The notes under the pieces were generated by a model. It ran no database searches. It saw nothing but the letters and a program-made list of their open reading frames with translations, and was not told where the DNA came from. 64,000 nucleotides of DNA from Rotaria sp. Silwood1 (lineage: Eukaryota > Rotifera > Eurotatoria > Philodinida > Philodinidae). The stretch spans positions 1,203,808 through 1,267,807 of the forward strand of contig CAJNOP010000021.1 in the NCBI GenBank assembly GCA_905250075.1, written 5' to 3'. Positions 52,128 to 64,000 of this stretch are shown here, piece by piece. Position numbers and translations under genes: made by a program. Within the stretch, counting starts at the first letter, position 1. Every line of letters begins with the position of its first letter.

Positions 52128-55100
52128 TTATGCAAGTCCTTTTTGTTCTCGCCATTGACTTATTGAATCTTTAATTAATGATTCTAATAGATCTGGTTTG
52201 TTAAAGATAAAATATTTATCCGTAGAATCAATAAATCGATGTTGAATACGATTACGAAATAGTTGCATACGTAGATATTCTTGTGATTCATCCCATATCT
52301 GGAATATATAAAATAAAAAATAAAAAATACAATAAAAAATTTTAAGACTAATACTTTATTTAAATCTTTTGACAGGCTTTTATCATACTGACGACGATTA
52401 ACAATTGTTACAGATACATTCGAAGGAAAAGCTTTCATTCGCCATGCTAATCTATAAAAATATTGTTTTTTTTTTTTTCGTATTGATTTTAAGTTTAGTT
52501 AAACTGTTATCTTTTACTTCATTTGTGAAAATGTTTCATTCATATAAAAATGTTCTCGAATAGCTGAACTAATATGAGCTGCATTGCAAAGTAAATGTTT
52601 CTGAAATAAAAATTAAATGAAAAAACAATAAGTTTTTTTTTTAATATTCAAATTTAATCACTTGACGATGATTAATATTTAGGTTGTTATCATCTACATT
52701 ATCAGATATTTTTGTAACCAATGGGGTATTAATCATATGTGTTAAAACAAGAATTCGATTGACACCAATGGCTGCTGATAGTTGCATAGCATGAAGGCGA
52801 GGAATTATTTTATTATACCTAACATAAAAATCTATTTTAGAATGAAAACAAATCAATAAAAAGATATATACCAATAATCTTTCCATTGTTCATTATCTAA
52901 TAAAGTTTCAACTAATGGATCAACTAAAAATAAATGACTAACATCACTAAAAATCAAAAGAAAAACAACATTTTATATTTTTCTTACATTCAAGAATGCA
53001 AAAATTTATCTAATAAAATGAACTGTTATGAATACATTTCATTATTTTTAATGTTAATTGATTAAGAACATGAATTTTATTTATGCAACAATATCAATGC
53101 TTGGACTAGATCAAAAGTGTGGTGATCAAACAACTCGTCATAAATGTGTGAATGTGTGTGTAAGGACTTTTTGTGTGCTCTCATCCACACTGGATCTGCG
53201 ACAACTACCAATTTTATAAGTCTATTCTTTTTCGAGAACTGAGATCTTTTTAAATCTGCATTAATTGAAACTCATGAGTTTAGTTGAGCTGCCAGAGATG
53301 AGCTCAGTTCGTAGTTTTTTTTTAGTACCGAACTGATCCTATCTCTGTAGACTGCGATGAAATCTTACAGCTAAAAGTGTCTTGACATAATTTTAGTCAC
53401 ATTTAATCTAGACTAGTCTGGACTAAAAACTAATATATAGCAATAAATTATATTAGTTTCATAGGTTCCATCATGCTTCTCAAAAATAATGATTCGAACT
53501 ACGAGCCGGTTGTTTTTAAAATGACATGCTTGAGTAGATGAAGATAATATAATTTATTTCTGCCTATAGAATTCTTTAAATGGCCCGCACAGTCCTGAAC
53601 AGATTAGTTTCTTTCAAAAGAACTGCTGGAGTCGTTCTCAACATCGAAACAAATATGAAACCGTGGCAGATCAACTCCACACATACATCCTTACCCAGTC
53701 ACTTTCGATGTTGCTTCGGGATACTTTATGGTTAATATGTCATGTGACGAATCGTCTGCAATGGTCTGTCCTAGCACTTAAAATTGATTAGACTTGACTG
53801 ATGTACAATTATCAATTTTGAAAATAATGGTGGCCCAAAAGTAAAGAGATTCGGAATGTTTTTGATTGTTTCTTTCTACATAATCCGTTAGATCTCATAT
53901 TTGCACCATATGTATTAAGTGATACTAGTAATGAATGTAGCATATGATCAGTCTCTTGATGCAGTCATTTATTCAAAAGTTTACAACTTACTACTCGTCT
54001 GTAATTGTATGATAAATCCGATGTTTCTCGAGTTCTATTCAATTTTCATAGTTTTCTCTGCTGATCACGGTCTATAAAATGAATTCCATTTCATAAACGG
54101 TGACCTCTTTTCCACTAAATTAGTATAAAATGTTATTAAATTGAATTCATGCAATAGATCGAGTTAAAGAAACAAAACTAAGGAAACCGAATGAAGGTTG
54201 CAGAATATCGAATTTCTCATGGAATTATAGACAAGCAGTAAGATAGATTTCCACGATTTTCGGTAAACTTTTGCAGCCAAAAACTAATGATATGCTATAT
54301 TTTTCATTAGAAAAACCAAGTATGTGTAGTATAAATATGAGACCGAACTGACCGTATACAAAGGAAAAGTTGAAAAAATTCTGTTTCCTTACTTTTGGAC
54401 CGCTCTGTATTTACATAAATTAATAATTTGATTCTATTTTTGTCAAAACCAATTCCAATCAATGCCAAGCCCAAAAATAGGATCGGAATTGGTGCATCTT
54501 TTATCAAACTCATTCCATTGTTAGAAAGTGTTTGAATGAACACATGTGATTTATATTTATAATAGTTTTCTACTTTGTAATTCATTCTACCCCACATACA
54601 TCTTGATAAATGACAATTATTATCTTTATTTTATTGCAGAATACGAATTGCAAGAGAACATGGATGTTTTGATTTCATTAAATTTGAATAGTCGACTTAC
54701 AATTCATACATTTGAGCATAAAAGCGAGTTACAATAGCACCAAGATCAGCACCAACTAAAATAAATGGTTTTGGTTGTTGACTTGTTGCAGTTACAAGAC
54801 GATTCAGATCTTCAGACATTCTTAAAAAAATAATGATTAAATATTCATCATTGAAATTTTCATATAAAAAATCAAACATTACTTTTCTACAGTGAAATCC
54901 ATACCACGATGTTTTGTTGGTTTATTTTCTTTTTCATTTGATTCTATATTGAAGAGTGCAATTATTAATTTGCTTCTATAGATTTTAATTGAAATATTAC
55001 TTTGTTTAAGTGTCAAACTTAATGGCGGATCACTCATTCCTAATCCAGCTCGATCATAGATACAAACCTACACAGAATTTATTACAACGAAGGAAAAAAG

Positions 55101-55515
55101 TTATGACACATTTACTGTTGTTGTCTTCTTAAGACTTTCTTGAAGAGGAAGCCAAATATCCGAATTCATACCAGTCGGAGCATCAAAAATAACTATGAAA
55201 AACAAAATTTTTTCGTATATTTTTTTTAAACGTACCTTCAAACATACACACCTGTTGGTATACCGTGTCCTCGACAACGTAAAAACAATTTTTGCCCATA
55301 GCCAATATCATATGGTAAACCTGAAATAATCAATTATAAAAAGACATATTGAACATTGATTATCTACCGTGTTGTCCAAGTAAAGGTGCTTCACGTTTTA
55401 ATGATGCATAATTAATCAATGGTGGTACAATAATAATAAATAATAATAATTGAATCAATTTCCATAATGTACGAATGCATGTTTTCAATAAATTTTTTAA
55501 TGCAATAGAAACCAT
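52128..55515 (-). CDS. membrane-anchored alpha/beta-hydrolase-fold protein
   Basis: Ten exons: 55515-55368, 55320-55252, 55192-55116, 55067-54883, 54820-54701, 52946-52872, 52818-52662, 52600-52518, 52451-52355 and 52298-52128. They give 393 residues. Residues about 8-37 form one hydrophobic segment (LIQLLLFIIIVPPLI), probably a signal anchor. The fold is recognised from LRCRGHGIPT, VIFDAPTGMNSDIW, CIYDRAGLGMSD, PFILVGADLGAIVTRFYAQ and HLFLVDPL. It resembles a little-studied metazoan family. The nucleophile elbow reads G-A-D-L-G, with Asp185 where Ser is usual. The C-terminal site that should carry the catalytic His reads DSTDKYFIF and lacks His. Within exon 4, a 57-bp in-frame stretch with GT..AG ends (about 55008 to 54952) may be a further intron, which would leave 374 residues. 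Substrate unknown. A splice acceptor lies 8 nt before the ATG. Confidence 0.75.
52949..54698. other. hydrolase-fold gene intron 5 (about 1.75 kb)
   Basis: Separates the nucleophile-elbow exon from the DVSHLFLVDPL exon. No ORF with motifs and no bounded repeat was seen. Confidence 0.5.
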
Positions 55516-55525
55516 TGATAAATCT

Positions 55526-56243
55526 ATATGAATAAAAACAGATTTATTTATTTTAATATGCAGATTTTCTTTCCCTTGTTTGCTCAATAATTTATTTAAA
55601 GATACTAATAGTGACTACGACAAAAAAATAGTTCCATGCGTAACTTTATTTAATTTTAATATAAAGAAAAATAAAATGTATTTTGATTTTTCTGATTGTG
55701 ATACTTGAAATTTTCTTGATTTTAGTATCACGTATCGATACATAATTAAAATTTAATTTATTTTAACAATTTAATGTTAGCACATTGTATTCGTCGACAT
55801 ATTGTTAGTTGTCTTTTTTTAAATTAGTCTAAATATTCATCATTATATATATCTAAAGAGAAGACAACCAACTTGAGATAGAAGAATTGAACTGATGGTT
55901 GTCCTTCATTCAATCAGACTTTTTCTCATAAGATAAACAAAAAAGTGAGGAAACAATGTATGTATGTATATATATATGTCTGAGATTATCTTATAAATAA
56001 CAGACAAAAACAAAAAAAGACAAAGTTATACGTCATAAAATGAGAAGGTAGGACAATATCATACAAGCTAAGCGTTTGTATTTATATATACATCAAATGC
56101 GTCACAGTAAGGACAAATACGAAATGAAAACAATAAAATCAATGGTGTACACATATGTACACTCTTCAATCAAACAACAACAACAGCAAAAAGATAAAGC
56201 TCGAAAGAAATAAAAGAAAAAAGAAAAACACAAAATTTTAGGT
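55526..56243. other. intergenic, about 0.7 kb
   Basis: Between the DSP1-like gene stop and the hydrolase-fold gene start (same strand). AT-rich, with TATATA runs near 55969. It must hold the DSP1 3' end and the promoter or trans-splice signals of the downstream gene. Confidence 0.4.
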
Positions 56244-58616
56244 TTATTCTTCATCCTCAGATTCAGTAGTGTTATCATCACAATTATCATCGTCATCATG
56301 TCGTTGTTCGAGATGATTCGTATTAACTGATGTTAATGTTTGATAAGTCTAGAGAAAGAAAAAACAAAATACTATTTGACTAAATACTCTGAAATTCTTT
56401 CAATTTTTCTACCTGATGTTGCATATGTTGCTGTTGTTGTTGTTGTAAAACTTGAAATTGTTGCATTTGAACCTTAAAATAGATGATTATTTACATCAAT
56501 GATAATATCAAATGAAATAAACACATATATACATGAGAGAAAAACGCCGAGATTCAATACTTACTTGTACATGATTGATTAGAAAAATAATATAAGGAAA
56601 TTTGATTTTTTTTCTTTTTGTTTATCATGATTTTTTTCTATCTTTTTTTGGAATATTATGTACACACAAAACAAGAACAACAAACAAAAAATAATTGACA
56701 ACAAAATCGTTTTGAAATAAATTAAAAAAAAAAAAAGAAAAGAATAAAAACCGGAAGAAAAAAAACAAATGCTGATGTTGCTGTATTCATTAATTATCGT
56801 TTCACAGTTTTATCTAGAAATTGATCTTATGTACATATACACAAGGTTTTTATCAGGTGTACAAGAGAAAAACAAACCAAAATGAACGAGATTCATCATT
56901 TACACAAGTGAATGGTAACAACAAACAAAAGGTCGTGTGTTCTTTTGTATACTCAGATTGGAATAGAAATAAAAATGTATATATGTGTTTTTTTATGGGC
57001 ATACTACTTCTACTGTTCACTAATATCCTACATTGTTATGTGGCATTGATAATGAATAACCATTATAATGAGGAAAGAGTGATGATGTTAAGCCATTATC
57101 TTGAAAATTATTCATTTGACCGAAAGTCTAAAAAAAATACAAAAATACAAAAACAAAATCAATCGATTATTTTTTGTTACTATTTACTTGGGGTTGAAAA
57201 GATTGCATGGGATTAAATGATGGTAATTGGTATGACGGAGAAGAATACTGTTGTTGTTGTTGTTGTTGCTGTTGCTGCTAAATATAAGATGAAATTTAAA
57301 TTGAAAAAAATATATATATAATAGAAATCTACATCTTGATGTATTCTGACTTGTTGTTCCGAGTGATGTTGTTGTGTTATTGTCTGAGGTGATGAATTTG
57401 ATTTTGAAGCTTTTTTATTTGCTAATTTGAATTCATTCATTTCCTAATAACCAAAAAAAAACAATTACTAAATGACATAAGCAATCAATCAATCTTAACT
57501 AACTTTTTCATATCTTTCTTTATCTCTTTGTGCTGCTTCTTCGTAAATTTGTTTTCCATCAGGTGCTGTATGATTCCATCGATCACCTAATTCTTTGGCT
57601 ATTTCACCAACAGATAAACTAGGATTTAATGCTTTTAATTTTGGTCGTTCTTCTTTACAATAATGAAAAAATGCTGATCTAAACAAGAAAAAAATCAATT
57701 AATTATATCTAGTGTTTGGCAATAACTTCTTTTTTTTTTGTCTTTACAATGGTCGTTTTGGTGCAAGTGGATCTTTTTTCTTTTTTTTCGTACGCTTTTC
57801 ACCAGGTTGATAAGCAGCCATTTCACGTTCAAATCGTTGTTTGTCAACTTCAGCTTGTGCAGCAAATTTTGCTTTATCACTTTCTGTCATTGTCTAAAAT
57901 GTAAATGACAGAATCAAACAATTGAATAAAGAACATAAACTATTCGAAAAAAAATTATTTGCTTAATCTGATATTATTTTTTGTCTGTCCTTCATGAAAA
58001 GAGCACCAAAATAGTCAATAATTTGAATTTATTCTGATACATCAAATAGAAATATTAGTTTATAAGATCAGGGATATAACGAGAAGATTTAAATGTTCTT
58101 GTTTTTTTTTTATCAACGAAAAACTATTCAGAAGAGATAATTGGACAAAAAATATTATATTAATAAATTCATTTTTATACATACTGACTAAAAGGTTACG
58201 TATAATAATTTTAAATTGTTTCTTACCTTCCATTTTTCAGCACACTTTTTTGAAAATTCACTAAAATTAGCATTTTCATTTGGATATGCTTTTCGCTGTT
58301 CATCGCGACATTTTTGGACAAAAAATGTATATGCACTCATTCGACCTTTTGGTTTATGCATTTCTTTTGGTTGATGATGTTGATCACGATTTTGTGTTTG
58401 TGATGATGGAATCATATGATGAATTTGTTGTGGTAGTACTTGTTGCTGTAACAATTGTGATTGATGTTGTTGTGGATGATAGCTGTAAATAAAAGATTTT
58501 TGAAAAATACACATAAATTGTTCTTTTTCTACTTACTACATCGGTATTTGCGGTGTTTGTTGTTGTTGTTGTGATGGTGGTACTGTCATTGATTGATAGT
58601 ATAATGCAGAAGTCAT
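56244..58616 (-). CDS. DSP1/HMGB-type protein with two HMG boxes
   Basis: Eight exons (58616-58537, 58482-58227, 57893-57748, 57678-57504, 57443-57333, 57277-57188, 56472-56413, 56348-56244) give 340 residues. It is a chromatin-bending DNA-binding protein; Drosophila DSP1 is a corepressor with the same layout. The Gln/His-rich N-terminus (1-68) precedes box A (about 70-140: [30 protein letters not shown]). The linker [16 protein letters not shown] leads into box B (about 156-225: [45 protein letters not shown]). Two Gln-rich exons follow, one opening with ten Gln, then an acidic tail ([16 protein letters not shown]). An intron of about 0.7 kb separates the polyQ exons. A possible trans-splice acceptor lies 20 nt before the ATG. 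Confidence 0.92.
56475..57186. other. DSP1-like gene intron 6 (about 0.71 kb)
   Basis: A-rich and T-rich runs. A strong GTAAGTA-like donor near 56566 has no convincing matching acceptor, so I did not call an extra exon. Confidence 0.45.
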
Positions 58617-58636
58617 TGTTATAGATATAAATAACA

Positions 58637-61600
58637 CTGAATTACATGGAGATTTAATTGATCTATAATGGAAGAACTTTTTTTTAATATTTATCAACAC
58701 TATCATTCTTTTTCTCAATGGCAATATGTACATGAAAAAGAAGTTTTTCGGAAAACGGAATAAATTCTTATCGTCTTCTTTTTCGTGTATACATGTGGTA
58801 ATGATGATGATGAGACATACGTTACACATGTGTATTAAAGAAGAAAAAAAATACACTAGACAACACGCGCAGACCCATACGTACGTATTTGAAAAAAAAA
58901 GCATAAGTTTGATAGAAAAAGAAAAAAACCGGCATCTTGAGTGATGGCATAGTAATGTATGTAAACGAAAGGTCTCCTTCTTTCTTTCTTTTTTCCTGCC
59001 TGTCTTTTTCTAATCGTTCTTCTTTCTCTCTGCGTTAGCTTCGACTACATCAATGTATATAATTATTTCTTGTTTCGTTCGTAAAAGCAAAAGAGAAAAG
59101 AGGGAGAAAAGAGAGATTGTTCTGTTCCTAGCAATCGGAGAATATGCCCTCTTTTTCTTTCTTTTTTTCTTCTTTTTTTTGGCTCGTTCGAGAACAGAAC
59201 AGAAAAAGAAAAAAACTCAATTAATCGAGGGCATATATAAGTTTGAAAAGTTTGCCGGACATGTTCGCCAAGGGTCAAGTAAAGAAAAAGAGAGAGAACG
59301 AAGAATAAATAAATGTGAATGACCATGATGATTTATCGCCTATTGATTTCGGGTCAACTATGAAAATAATTTTTTTTTTAAATATTCTTTTCGAATGAAA
59401 AAGAAAAGAAATTTAACAACGAATGACAATAATAATGATGAACAACGACAATCGAGTGTCAACTATAATTCTCTTTTTTTTTTCAACATTTTTAACATTC
59501 TAATAAAATGAATAAATGTCATTAATAACTAGAAAGGTTATGTGAAATGTAAACAATGGAAAATCAGAAGCAGAGGCAAACGAGTGTATATTGATATATC
59601 ATATATATGTATTTTTTTTTTGTTGGCCCAACTGATAATGACAGCTACTTGACAAATCATTATCGAGTCTTTCATCGTACGTGTGTTCGCTCATTCAAAA
59701 TCAATTAGTAAAAGACAATTTATATGCGAACCTCATACATTCAAGTATTCGACACGAGCAATTATGCATCGACAAAAGAATGTCAAGTGATTCGATGAAC
59801 AGATAGATAAAATAAAAAGAACAAGACACAACACAATTCTCAATCTTGATAACAGAGAAAAATATACAGGTTTTTACTCGATCAATATTTGAAAATCTTA
59901 TTGTTCAACAAATAATATGAAAAAATTTCGAAAATTAAAAACAAAAAGTTCATTATTTTCTTTTTGTTTTCTATTATATCATTGATCAAATACCATCACC
60001 AATCAAATACAAAACAGAATGCATAACGATGATAGTAATTATATTTTTTTATTGACTGATTTCATTTTTCTTCTTTTTAAAAATGAAAATAAATAATACA
60101 CATGATAAAATCAAAGGACTTTTTTTTTCTCAACAAGAAAATAGCACTTGTTGATAATAACAGCAATATATTCTATGAATTGAAAACATTATTTGTAATT
60201 TTTAATACATTTTTTTTGGTAATAATGAAAAATCAATTTCATAATTGTAAAAGAGAAAACGAATAGGCACAATCGATATATTTAAATTATTTATGTATTA
60301 ATGATGACGCGAAGATTGTCAATGATCGTTATCAAGACAATATGATTCATGAGCTGATATTACTCATGTTGATCGAGTAAAAAAAAACAGCCTTTTCTTG
60401 TTGAATAAAATTCCTATTTAATTATTTATTTTTCTGAGTTATGATTTGTCTGCTCATCGGAAAGATAAATAATTGAAAGAAACGATTTATATTATCAAAA
60501 AGTCATTTCACCTGAGCGTCTGCATTATTTTGTTAGCGATCAAAATATGGACGGCGCAAGGTCAATTTTTTTTTAGAAGACGTAATAGTTTTCAATAGGT
60601 CTTTTTTGTTTTTTCTCTTCCGACAATGGACATTCCAATAGCAAAGCGTTTGCCATTTGAATGTAATTTTTCTTGGATGCATGATTTTTGAAAGCTTAAG
60701 TATTGTATCATGTGGCAGTACATAACGAGCCTCAAATTAGTGTAACATTTTTTACCGAAGCAAAATATTATTCAAAATGATTCTGAAAAAATGAAATCTT
60801 TTTGTCATTACATTCGATTTGATAGCTATTACCTTCTTGCACAAGTATTTATGTAAAGAGTTGTCGGTAATTTGAACAATCAAAATCACTAACTATTTCA
60901 ATAAACAAAATCATAAGACTATAGATCAATTTTTCTACATGAACTACAGAGTTGCATTGGACATGCATATGTGTTGAATGAAGTAGTCATACTTTAGAAT
61001 AAGCACAAAGCACGAAAAAATCGGGGAAGCAATAAGTTCCTTGTGCTTCCCTAAACTCTGTTTTGAGAAAAGCAATTGTTACTCTTTGTAGTGCTAGTAT
61101 ATCAGTTTTGTGTAATATTTATTTTTGGCTATTGTTCATTTCTAGTGAAAGAAATATAGGCCATGTTTTAAGAAGAAAAAATGTAAATGAACCCAAAAAT
61201 TTTATTATATTGATTGTTTTTTTATTCAATCTGTAAAATCTTTAAATCATAATAATATTAACAATCATACGATCTGATTGCTCTTAAACATAGTATTGAT
61301 ACTGTTATAAAAAAGGCATAAAATATTTCTTTATCACTTTCATGAAGCGATTCTTGATATTTTATTTAACATTCAACAGATGCATTATGATGAATTATTT
61401 AATTTTTCTAAAATTATTTAGTTTGTCATAATTGATTAAAAATTACTTTTGTTTAATCATTTTTAGATGGAAGAACACCAGATATACAAAAAAAAGTATC
61501 AATGTAGAGATTATGAATGAGATAATTACGTGAAATATAAAGTTTTAATTTATAACAATTGAAGATTTAACTTATTTGAAGCTATAAAATGATTTATACA

Positions 61601-64000
61601 ATCAATTAACAAAAATGGTTGAAAAACAGACGGCAAGAGAGAATCGAGAAGTATTAGAAGTGCTAGTGTAGACAACGAAAAATGCCGACGCAAAAATACA
61701 ATCAAATAGAATCGAATGATAATGATGATGATGAGAACGTTAAAAAATTAATCTATGATGAAGTAGGACAAATGTTTCATCTTCTATATGATTTATTTAT
61801 TTGGTTTATTAAAAGCGACTACACTGAGCTCATCAAAAGTACACCTTTATTCTAGAACTTCGTCAATCATTGTTTGATGAAACATGTAGGATTTCGCAAA
61901 TTGAACAAGATAAAGATTTAAAAGAAAATTTCTTTATAGTACATTTTCTTTTGACTTTCTTTTGTTTCTAAAACAAACGATTGTATTTGGACAAGATTTC
62001 AGCTCAGTAAGTCTATGGGTGTGAGAGAAAAGGAACCACAAAATCTTGTTCACATCTTACATTTTTGCTTTTTTTCCCTAAACGATCAATCTGAAAGAGC
62101 TGCAAGTTTTTCTGTAGTAAATAAGATCAAATAGAAAAAGATTCAAAAATCAAGCTGCTTTGAGAATTCTCTTACTATTGCAATTCTTCTAATACAAGAG
62201 AATAATTACTGAGAAAGGAAAGAACAACGACTCAATTTAATTTTCGCTGTCGAGATAAAAGCTTCAGCTGAGTCGGATGAGTTTTTGAATGATGGTAGAA
62301 AGGATGCTTAGGATTATTTCTCCATTATTCGTTTGAAAAAATGAAAGCTAGTGATTGTTTTTTTGAATAGCTTTTGATACGAGTGACGGAGAGAGAGAGC
62401 TGGATTTTTCACCGTCCAAGAGAGAAAACTTGCCATCATTGAAGTAATGCAAATCTAATTGGTCAGTAATGTATTCATTGGATCAATTCTTAGTGAAGAT
62501 TTTGAAAAAAAAGAGACTTCAAGTCATTTTCTATTAGATTTTGAAGTGTTACGTAGCCGATCGATAGAAAAAAGTTATCGCTTTCGATCTATGTAAACAA
62601 CCACCTATTAGCCACTTTCCTTTAAAAGTTACTAAGGTTCCTTTGAGACCTTCAATTTCAACAAAATGATCTTGAAATGCTTCAAAATGGCTCCAGCCAT
62701 AAGTCATTGATTATGTTGAATTGAGTGGTAATGTTTGTTGTCACGTTGAAAGTGACCTAAGACCACTAACCCAGTATTTTTGAAATTTCAAAAATTTTTT
62801 CTGTACAGCATAAAAGTCAAACGTTTGAAGATGTGCAAATAGTGCTCTCAACTTACTTAGAAACTCGAAACAAACATTACCAAGTGGCTCAACTTGATGA
62901 ATTATGCCTGTTTGGAACTCTTTTGAAGTGTCTTTCAAGCTTATTTTGCTGAAATCGGAGTGAGATCTCAGAGAAGTCCTTATAACTCTTGAACCAAAAC
63001 AGCTAAGGAGTTGAAGTTTACGCAAGTCGAAAGACAAGACTTTCTCTACCAATAAGTCATATTACACATGACAACTTAATGGAAAATGATTTTAAGCTCT
63101 CATTTCTGATATGCTCTGTAAAAATTCATCTGATGGATTAATCACTTAACAGACAGATTTCGATGTTCGTCAATTATCTCGGTTGTTCACTCTTGAATAG
63201 TGAGAACCTTAGCTCTCTTCGTCGTTCCTATTACAAATCTATTCAAAACACAACCACCAACATTCTTTTTGGAAATGGATAAGGGTACTTGTGACTCCGA
63301 TATTTCCTAGAGAAGCCATGTTGGGGTTTTGAATTTATGGCGACTTTTGCTCAATTAATTAAGATTTATCGAATGTGTCAAAACATTTGAAAACGGGAAC
63401 GCATTCTTAAAATGTATGCTATTAGTTCGAGACAAATGCTACGAAAGCATGTGTCAGACTGACTTGCCATGAACTTACGTGTGTAGCATTCGGGAAATTC
63501 ACTTCCTTTGGAAAACTATATATTTGTCATTTTGTCAGATATGATCAACAGATCTAACAGAACCCATTTTCTGCGATCGGTGCACTCACTTTTACAGTGG
63601 AATATTACAAGAAAATTAGCGCAAAACCCTTCTTTTCAACGTTTGCCGCTTGTTCCTTCAGCTAGATTCTGCGATATGGACGAAAAGAAAGTCAAGTTTT
63701 TATGCTTATAGAGCAAGAAAAGGATTTGTTTCAGCTGTTTTACATTATAGAATATATACATGTATTGATTTGATTTAGCAATGTTCATCCTTAAAATTTA
63801 CATTAACATTGAATCATTTTAGAATCAAATCAAACAATATCATGGAAAAGTGAAGATTAACTTTTTATAAGAAGATAAGTTTGTCCCATGTGCCATTCAG
63901 GAATCAGCAGATTAATTGGAGTTACTTTTAGTAAATCCAAATTAATGATACCGACACTATAGTATAACTCGAGGAAAAATTTTGTCTTACAAATACTGCC
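58637..64000. other. gene-poor 5.4-kb stretch upstream of DSP1-like gene
   Basis: The first about 700 bp is rich in pyrimidine and purine runs and contains a 10-bp inverted pair (59142-59151 and 59227-59236). The rest is AT-rich. Short open frames near 62741-63052 (-) and 63508-63711 (+) have no motif. I see no exon, RNA gene or bounded element; distal regulatory DNA or unrecognised genes beyond the edge cannot be excluded. Confidence 0.45.

Noticed and set aside
56560..56590. Strong GTAAGTA-type donor suggesting an extra DSP1 exon
   Set aside because: No acceptor with a pyrimidine tract precedes it closely, and the gene model is in frame without it.
62741..63711. Open frames of 103 (-) and 67 (+) codons near the right edge
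   Set aside because: No recognisable domain and no supporting exon structure. Possibly chance in a slightly GC-richer stretch.

Overview
This is an AT-rich window from a small, intron-containing animal genome. Introns are mostly 50-70 bp, with a minority of 0.5-1.9 kb. The gene set is metazoan: ARHGAP39, Neuralized, G-alpha-o, KIAA0930, PSMG4, KATNAL2, MAP3K4, a DSP1-type HMG protein and a PRMT. It also carries a pentatricopeptide gene with the plant-like PLS repeat style. That mix, the AT richness and the signs of spliced-leader trans-splicing suggest a bdelloid rotifer; this is inference, not a sequence match. Exon joins were read by eye, and for every gene model the exon lengths add up to an intact reading frame.

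Layout: 1-1484 (-) is a domesticated GINGER/KRBA2-type integrase gene that runs off the left edge. 2442-3881 (+) is a KATNAL2 AAA ATPase lacking the usual LisH N-terminus. 5868-28086 (-) is a tight head-to-tail run, in transcription order KIAA0930 homologue, PLS-type PPR protein, PRMT6/2-like methyltransferase and a 1,697-residue MAP3K4 homologue with a degraded kinase core. 28529-30080 (+) is a complete G-alpha-o gene, divergent from KIAA0930. 32746-33186 (-) is PSMG4. 34992-44014 (-) is a complete 15-exon ARHGAP39 (WW-WW-MyTH4-RhoGAP). 45524-48308 (+) is a Neuralized-type NHR/RING E3 ligase. 52128-55515 (-) is a membrane-anchored alpha/beta-hydrolase-fold protein with altered catalytic residues. 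56244-58616 (-) is a DSP1/HMGB protein. 58.6-64 kb holds no gene I can support.

Mobile DNA is modest: a 198-bp hAT-like MITE with a perfect 8-bp target duplication (49993-50190), a foldback element in a MAP3K4 intron (about 11867-12198), two copies of another short repeat in two further MAP3K4 introns, and a possible LTR-retroelement remnant at 33.3-34.4 kb.

The strongest leads are: (i) the PLS-type PPR gene in an animal context; (ii) several start codons that lie a few bases downstream of an unpaired 3' splice site, with intergenic gaps of 117-304 bp, which together suggest trans-splicing and an operon-like unit; (iii) three proteins whose fold is kept but whose catalytic residues have changed (integrase, MAP3K4 kinase, alpha/beta hydrolase).
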